DNA of 64,000 bases, from NCBI RefSeq assembly GCF_014192575.1, contig NZ_JACHYC010000001.1, forward strand, positions 372,001-436,000, given 5' to 3'. How positions within the stretch are numbered: the stretch's first letter is position 1; every line of letters starts with the position of its first letter. Source of the DNA: Variovorax sp. Sphag1AA (GTDB lineage: Bacteria > Pseudomonadota > Gammaproteobacteria > Burkholderiales > Burkholderiaceae_C). Under the pieces are notes generated by a model that saw nothing but the letters and a program-made list of their open reading frames with translations, searched no databases and was not told where the DNA came from. Positions 59,383-64,000 of the stretch are shown piece by piece. The position numbers and the translations under genes were made by a program.

Positions 59383-59963
59383 GAACCCTCCAGTAAAAAG
59401 TTAAACAGGCATGGATTGACGTGCGTTGCCGCAAATCGATGGCCGCAGTGCAACTTCAATGCCAGCAAATTACGGCTTGTTTCCCGAGGACCTTTCTTCA
59501 TAGGGAGCGAATCGAAGATCACGGATTGGCGACAAAGCAACGGGCCTCGAACAGTGGTTGGGAGAGCATTTTTTAAGTGCTGACTGTCACATCAGCTTGA
59601 CGGTGAACCCCGCGGGATTCGTGGTTCTTTCACTCGCAACGCCAGTACGCGCATTGACTTGAGCCGCGATGCGTGTGGATTCGCGTTCTGTCTCAGTCGT
59701 GGTACACGCGCATCAGTTGCTCCGGAAGCCCTCGCATGTCTGCGCACCGAGGCAACGACATCGTGTTTGACTCGTGAACTGCCGCGTTCGCCGGGCGGAT
59801 TCGCAACGGAACTGCCACATCCCTGAGACAGCATCCGGGAGACGATCGGGCGCTTACTTTTGTTTGCAACTTCCGGCTTTGCGGAGTTCGAGCATTCCGC
59901 TTACCCTGCCCGCAGCACGCTTGGCCCACGCCAGGCGCAAGAAGCAGGAAGAGAGGGACATCG
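59383..59963. promoter_or_regulatory. Divergent control region of the amyloid-like locus
   Basis: These 581 bp separate the minus-strand operon from the plus-strand porin gene. No convincing gene is seen; short frames lack bias and ribosome binding sites. It holds a strong minus-strand sigma-54 promoter (59449-59465). A weaker plus-strand GG-N10-GC match, TTGGCCCACGCCAGGCG, lies near 59918, about 45 bp before the porin start. The remainder (59470-59900) probably contains activator sites, but no clear dyad stood out. Confidence 0.6.
59449..59465 (-). promoter_or_regulatory. Sigma-54 promoter (-24/-12) of the amyloid-like operon
   Basis: On the minus strand the sequence is CTGGCATTGAAGTTGCA, matching the sigma-54 consensus (YTGGCAYR-N4-TTGCA) almost perfectly and with correct spacing. 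The predicted start near 59438 leaves a leader of about 56 bases before the start codon at 59382. The locus encodes its own sigma-54 activator at 61381-62883. Confidence 0.8.
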
Positions 59964-61364
59964 ATGGAGACTTACCGCTCATACGGGGCGCTCTTGTTGC
60001 TTGCCTGTTCCTCGATGGCATGGTCCGATGCCACGGCTCAGTCGCAAGGATCCGAGGGCTCTTCCACTTCCTCCAGCGCCGCCAAGCCCAAGCCGGCGCC
60101 GGCGCGACCCACCACCAGCAATACCAATCCAAACAGGCGCGTCGAGGCCCTCCAGAAGCAGGTGACTGAGCAGGGGCAGCAGATCGAGGCGCTGCGCCGC
60201 CAGGCCACCGAGCAGGAAACGCGCTACCGCGAGCTGCAGGATCGCCTGTCCTCGCAGGAAGCAAAGAGCGCGGCCCCCGCGAGACCGGTCCCGATGCCCG
60301 CGCCGGGCTCGAAGATCGCCGAGGTGCCTGCCGGTGGCGCGGCCGATGCCTCCGACACCTCGACGCGCGCCGTGCGCGTGGGTGTGGCGCCGAGCGACGA
60401 AGTGCAGGCGCCGCCGGTGGCCCAGCTCTTCGACGAGCCCAGCATCCTGACGCCACAGGGCCACTTCGTCCTGGAGCCTTCGCTGCAATATGGCTATTCG
60501 TCGAACAATCGCGTCGCGCTCGTCGGCTACACGGTGATCCCGGCGATCCTGATCGGCCTCATCGACGTGCGCGAGTTCAAGCGCAACACCTTCATCGGCG
60601 CGCTGACGGGCCGTTGGGGCGCGACGAACCGGATGGAACTGGAACTGAAGCTGCCTTACGTCGCGCGCTCGGATTCGACCATCAGCCGCGAGATCTTCAC
60701 CGGCTCCGCGAACGACAACGTATTCAATACGCACGGCAACGGCATGGGCGACATCGAAGCAGCGATCCGCTACCAGATCGCCGACGGCCGCGACAACAAC
60801 AAGCCCTATGTGGTTGGCGGGCTGCGCTTCAAGGCGCGCAACGGCACGGACCCGTTCGAAGTGCCGGTCGATTGCGTGACGCGATGCATCGGCAACACGA
60901 CCGGGACCGGTCTGCCGCTGGAGCTGCCGACGGGCTCGGGCTTCTATTCGCTGCAGCCGAGCCTGACCTTCCTGTTGCCGTCCGATCCCGCCGTGTTCTT
61001 CGGCGGCATCAGCTACACCTACAACTTCCAGCGCAACGACGTCAGCCGCACGGTGCTGAACGGGGAGAAGGAGTTTCTCGGCGACGTGAAGGCCGGCGAT
61101 GTGTGGGGTATCAATTTCGGCATGGGCCTGGCGCTCAATGAGCGCTCGTCGTTCAGCCTGGGCATGGAGCTGTATTCCGTTGCGCCGACGAAGCAGAATG
61201 GCCAGACAGTGATCGGCTCGGTGCGCACGCAGCTTGCATCGTTGCTGCTGGGTTATTCGTATCGCTACAGCGCCAAATCCGTGATGAACGTCAGCGTGGG
61301 CGCCGGACTGACGCGCGACACACCCGACCTCCAACTGACAGTCAGGTTCCCGATGTCCTTCTGA
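59964..61364 (+). CDS. Outer-membrane beta-barrel protein with N-terminal coiled coil (FapF-like)
   Basis: The 466-residue protein starts at ATG 59964 behind AGAGAGGGA and has a signal peptide (cleavage near SDATAQ). A Ser/Pro-rich linker leads into a heptad-like coiled coil (about residues 58-95: VEALQKQVTEQGQQIEALRR, then RELQDRLSSQE). From about residue 150 (LTPQGHFVLEPSLQYGYSSN) the sequence alternates as amphipathic beta strands to a C-terminal Phe (VRFPMSF), the outer-membrane barrel signature. A coiled coil plus barrel is the design of FapF, the amyloid export pore. Annotation as a generic transporter is the alternative. Confidence 0.75.
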   Translation: METYRSYGALLLLACSSMAWSDATAQSQGSEGSSTSSSAAKPKPAPARPTTSNTNPNRRVEALQKQVTEQGQQIEALRRQATEQETRYRELQDRLSSQEAKSAAPARPVPMPAPGSKIAEVPAGGAADASDTSTRAVRVGVAPSDEVQAPPVAQLFDEPSILTPQGHFVLEPSLQYGYSSNNRVALVGYTVIPAILIGLIDVREFKRNTFIGALTGRWGATNRMELELKLPYVARSDSTISREIFTGSANDNVFNTHGNGMGDIEAAIRYQIADGRDNNKPYVVGGLRFKARNGTDPFEVPVDCVTRCIGNTTGTGLPLELPTGSGFYSLQPSLTFLLPSDPAVFFGGISYTYNFQRNDVSRTVLNGEKEFLGDVKAGDVWGINFGMGLALNERSSFSLGMELYSVAPTKQNGQTVIGSVRTQLASLLLGYSYRYSAKSVMNVSVGAGLTRDTPDLQLTVRFPMSF

Positions 61365-61380
61365 GTGGGGGCGTATCGGC

Positions 61381-62883
61381 ATGCAGCCGGGAAGCATTCT
61401 TTGCGTGACGCTGGGCGGTAATGCGACCCAGGTCCTCGAACCTCTGATCGCCAGAGGCTGGGACGTGACGCAGGCGAGCGACCTCGTCGCCGCGGGCCGC
61501 ATCCAGGCGCATCGCCATTTCAAGGTGGGTGTGCTGATCGTGGGCGCATCGCTCAACGTGCCCGAAGCTGCCGTCGAAGCCTGCGTCAATGCCTCGCCGG
61601 GTTCCGAATGGGTCACCCTCTGCGAGACCGAGGCGCTGGAGCACACGGGCTTTCGCGAACTGGTGCTGGGTTGCTTCTTCGACCATCAGGTGATGCCCAT
61701 CGACCTCGGCGAGCTCGAAATGACGCTGCAGCGCGCGGACCAGCGTGCGCTCCTGAGATTGCGTCATGACGCGGCGCATCGCCATGCAGTCGATGCGCTC
61801 GGCATGGTGGGGCAGGGGCCTGCGATCACGCGGCTGCGCCAGCAGATCCGCAAAGTCGCAGCCACCGACGCGCCGGTGCTGATCGGCGGCGAAAGCGGCA
61901 GCGGCAAGGAGCTCGCGGCACGGGCGATCCATCAGTGCTCGCAGCGATCGGCTGGGCCGTTCGTCGCGGTGAACTGCGGCGCGATCTCGCCGAACCTGAT
62001 CCAGTCCGAGCTCTTCGGGCATGAACGCGGCGCGTTTACCGGTGCGTCGTCGGAACGGCGCGGTCTCATCGAGGCGGCCAACGGCGGCACCATCTTTCTC
62101 GACGAGATCGGCGACCTGCCGGTGGAGCTGCAGACCAACCTGTTGCGCTTCCTGCAGGAAAAGACCATCAGCCGCGTGGGCGCGGTCCGCAACCTGCATG
62201 TCGATGTGCGCGTGGTCGCGGCATCGCATGTGGATCTGGCGGAAGCGGTGGCGGTGGGGCAGTTCCGCGACGACCTTTTCTATCGCCTGAACGTCCTGTC
62301 CATCGAAGTCGCGCCCTTGCGGCGGCGCATGGAGGACGTGCCGATCCTTGCCGAGTATTTCTTCCAGCGCTGCGCCGCGAAGAGCAGGGCGAGGGTCAAG
62401 GGCTTCAGCCGGCAGGCGGTCGCGGCGATGCTCGCGCACGCGTGGCCGGGCAATGTGCGCGAGCTCTTCAACCGTGTGCAACGCGCGGTGGTGATGACGG
62501 ACCGGCGCCTGATCGGTCCGAATGATCTGGGCCTCGCGCCGGCGGACAACCCGGTCGGCATGGGACTCGACGCCGCGCGAACGGTGGCAGAGCGCGACGC
62601 GATCGTGCTGACCCTGACGCGGGTCGGTCGCAACATCACGCACGCGGCGCGCGAACTCGGCGTGTCGCGCATGACCCTCTATCGCTTGATGGACAAGCAC
62701 AGCATCGCGCTGGATTCTGAGGTGCGGCCGCATGTGACCCAGCCTTGGCCGACACCGCAGCCGACGCTGCGCACCGCGCCTGCCGCGTCGGTGAACAATC
62801 CGCTGGAGACGATGCTGGGCACGCCGGCGCCCGGTTTCCATGCCGATTGGACCGGCGTGGGCAAGCCGTCCGGACGCGCCTGA
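61381..62883 (+). CDS. VpsR-like sigma-54 transcriptional regulator
   Basis: The 500-residue activator follows the porin gene by 16 bp. Its N-terminal domain (residues 1-125) has receiver-like secondary structure but lacks the acidic pocket (HFKVGVLIVGASLNV where the phospho-Asp should be), as in VpsR. The AAA+ domain has Walker A GESGSGKELAARAI, GAFTGA (about 220), Walker B GGTIFLDEIGDLP and R-finger region LRRRMEDVPIL. A Fis-type helix-turn-helix reads AARELGVSRMTLYRLMDKH. VpsR-type proteins respond to c-di-GMP and turn on biofilm-matrix genes, which suits control of the promoter at 59449. Confidence 0.88.
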   Translation: MQPGSILCVTLGGNATQVLEPLIARGWDVTQASDLVAAGRIQAHRHFKVGVLIVGASLNVPEAAVEACVNASPGSEWVTLCETEALEHTGFRELVLGCFFDHQVMPIDLGELEMTLQRADQRALLRLRHDAAHRHAVDALGMVGQGPAITRLRQQIRKVAATDAPVLIGGESGSGKELAARAIHQCSQRSAGPFVAVNCGAISPNLIQSELFGHERGAFTGASSERRGLIEAANGGTIFLDEIGDLPVELQTNLLRFLQEKTISRVGAVRNLHVDVRVVAASHVDLAEAVAVGQFRDDLFYRLNVLSIEVAPLRRRMEDVPILAEYFFQRCAAKSRARVKGFSRQAVAAMLAHAWPGNVRELFNRVQRAVVMTDRRLIGPNDLGLAPADNPVGMGLDAARTVAERDAIVLTLTRVGRNITHAARELGVSRMTLYRLMDKHSIALDSEVRPHVTQPWPTPQPTLRTAPAASVNNPLETMLGTPAPGFHADWTGVGKPSGRA

Positions 62884-62886
62884 AGC

Positions 62887-64000
62887 TCAGAGCGCCGCAG
62901 CAGCGGCGATCGCGCTGCGCACCGCGCCTTCGATCGTGCCCGGGTAGGCGCCGTCGATGTAGTCGCCGCACGCCGTGAGTTGCGGCGCCACCTGTATCGG
63001 CGGTCGGACGAGACCCGGCGTGCAGGCGAAGGTCGCGCGCCGCTCTATCACAGTGAGCACGGGCTGGAGCCCGTCCAGTCCGAGCTGTTCGCGGGCCTGA
63101 GCCATCACCTGGCGCTGCAGCAGTTCGCGATCGTCCCCGCTCGCGCTGATGACGAAGGCGAACAGACCGCGAGGGCCGCCGAGCTGTCCGCGGTCGAACG
63201 CGAATTGCGCTGGCGCTTCGGACGTGCTGCGCAATGCGAGAAAGGGCGCCGGAAGCGCGGCATCACCGTGCAGGTACACGGTGGTGATGGCTTCGTGCGC
63301 CAGCGCGTCAGCGGTCGCGGACCATGTCGGCGCGATGTCGGCCGAGATCCGGGCGGCCTCCCAGGGCGAGCACGCCAGCACTACGCGGTCGAAGGTCTCG
63401 CCATCGACGCGCCAACCTTGCCCGGCCGGCTCGACCGAGCGCACGCGGCGGCCGAGTTCCGTGCGGGCGCCTCGGTCGCGCAGCCAGCGATCCGCGGCAT
63501 CCGGAAACAGCGCACCGAGATCGAAGCGAGGCAGCAGAAGCTGAGATCCGCCCGGCGTGCGGAACAGCGCCTCGTCGAGCACGCGAAGAAAGACCTTGCC
63601 GCTGGCTTGCGCTGCCGGGGTGTTGAGGGCCGAAACGCACAGCGGCTCGGTGAGTTCCGCACGCACGCGCGGCGTGAGCGAAACGCAGAGATCGGCGACC
63701 GTCATATGGTCTGCGCACACAAAGCCTTGTCGCTGCCAGAGGGTCGATGTCTTCAGCAGCGACAACTTGTCTTGCCAAGACCATCCGCGCGCACCGAGCA
63801 CGCCCGCCAGTACGTCGAGCGGCGCGATGCGACGCGTCGCACGGTCGAGCCATGGCGGAAGGAGCGGCAGCGAGAGGCCGGTGCCGTCCGCAAAGCGCAG
63901 GTTCAGGGGAACGCGCTGCAAGGCCTCGTGCGGATCGACGCCGACGCGCGCCATCATGTCCAGCGATGCCGTGTAGGCGCCGATCAGGATGTGCTGGCCG
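62887..64000 (-). CDS. hpnE: Hydroxysqualene dehydroxylase, 5' end beyond window
   Basis: The visible 370 residues belong to the FAD-dependent amine-oxidase-like HpnE, which acts with HpnC and HpnD to turn farnesyl diphosphate into squalene for hopanoids. The frame is open to the window edge and reads GQHILIGAYTASLDMM there, the characteristic segment just after the FAD-binding N-terminus, so the start and dinucleotide fold lie outside. Other marks are ALFRTPGGSQLLLPR and the C-terminal FAD-contact stretch ACGDYIDGAYPGTIEGAVRS. It is convergent with the VpsR-like gene. Confidence 0.88.
   Translation of the reverse strand, partial: GQHILIGAYTASLDMMARVGVDPHEALQRVPLNLRFADGTGLSLPLLPPWLDRATRRIAPLDVLAGVLGARGWSWQDKLSLLKTSTLWQRQGFVCADHMTVADLCVSLTPRVRAELTEPLCVSALNTPAAQASGKVFLRVLDEALFRTPGGSQLLLPRFDLGALFPDAADRWLRDRGARTELGRRVRSVEPAGQGWRVDGETFDRVVLACSPWEAARISADIAPTWSATADALAHEAITTVYLHGDAALPAPFLALRSTSEAPAQFAFDRGQLGGPRGLFAFVISASGDDRELLQRQVMAQAREQLGLDGLQPVLTVIERRATFACTPGLVRPPIQVAPQLTACGDYIDGAYPGTIEGAVRSAIAAAAAL

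Noticed and set aside
59918..59934. Plus-strand sigma-54 promoter for the porin gene (TTGGCCCACGCCAGGCG)
   Set aside because: The -24 half is good but the -12 half reads AGGCG instead of TTGCA, so it is kept only as a weak possibility in the region note.
1..64000. CRISPR arrays, tRNA or rRNA genes, complete insertion sequences, prophage genes
   Set aside because: None was seen by reading. Repeats found are coding tandem repeats or short dyads. No transposase or integrase signature was recognised, although a decayed remnant in 24164-25416 cannot be excluded.

Overview
The window reads as chromosome of a high-GC betaproteobacterium, most likely Burkholderiales/Comamonadaceae (Variovorax-like). 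This is judged from codon bias, a DUF4148 protein, a TctCBA/TctDE tricarboxylate system, PHB metabolism, HpnE and RHS/FN3 surface-protein genes. It is inference from gene content; no rRNA or tRNA was seen. The genome of origin was not searched.

Layout. 1-5244 (minus strand): an eight-gene cluster with a DMT exporter, a small unknown, a GntR/FCD regulator, a VOC protein, a polar amino-acid ABC importer and a gamma-glutamylcyclotransferase-like protein. 5245-9798 (plus): VanAB-type Rieske O-demethylase, a MarR regulator and an acyl-CoA ligase, behind a dyad-rich control region. 9813-13511 (minus): a tiny membrane protein, PPK2, an S4 RNA-binding protein and the TctE/TctD two-component pair, divergent from tctCBA (13620-16622). 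16677-17953: DUF4148 protein and a Crp/Fnr regulator. 17957-24163 (minus): a tripartite RND pump operon ending in a short repeat-bearing secreted protein.

25417-44730 is the largest accessory block. It holds a giant NIDO-like/PKD/FN3 surface protein, about 2.3 kb of FN3 and RHS fragments joined in alternating orientation, and a T2SS/type IV pilus-like machine (pseudopilins, F, E, L-, M- and C-like proteins, a secretin with a C-terminal cohesin-like domain, and a degenerate rhodanese). 44787-54275 holds a sigma-54 activator, a sigma-54 promoter, and a branched-chain-type ABC transporter operon with a secreted PHB depolymerase inserted in it and an alpha/beta hydrolase at its end. This suggests uptake of a polymer breakdown product. 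54276-56066: hemH and a HAD phosphatase.

56070-62883 is the most striking region. A minus-strand operon encodes a giant Gly/Asn-rich exported protein, a small exported protein, a periplasmic C39 peptidase and another exported protein. Divergent from it are a coiled-coil plus beta-barrel outer-membrane protein and a VpsR-like sigma-54 regulator. The two short exported proteins share an L-x2-[M/Y]-R-G-G motif at almost the same position, a plausible C39 cleavage site. The giant and small proteins share a C-terminal QNSG-x3-L-x-Q-x-A-V-x-V signature. The parts list resembles the Fap functional-amyloid system, but order and sequences differ. The window ends inside hpnE.
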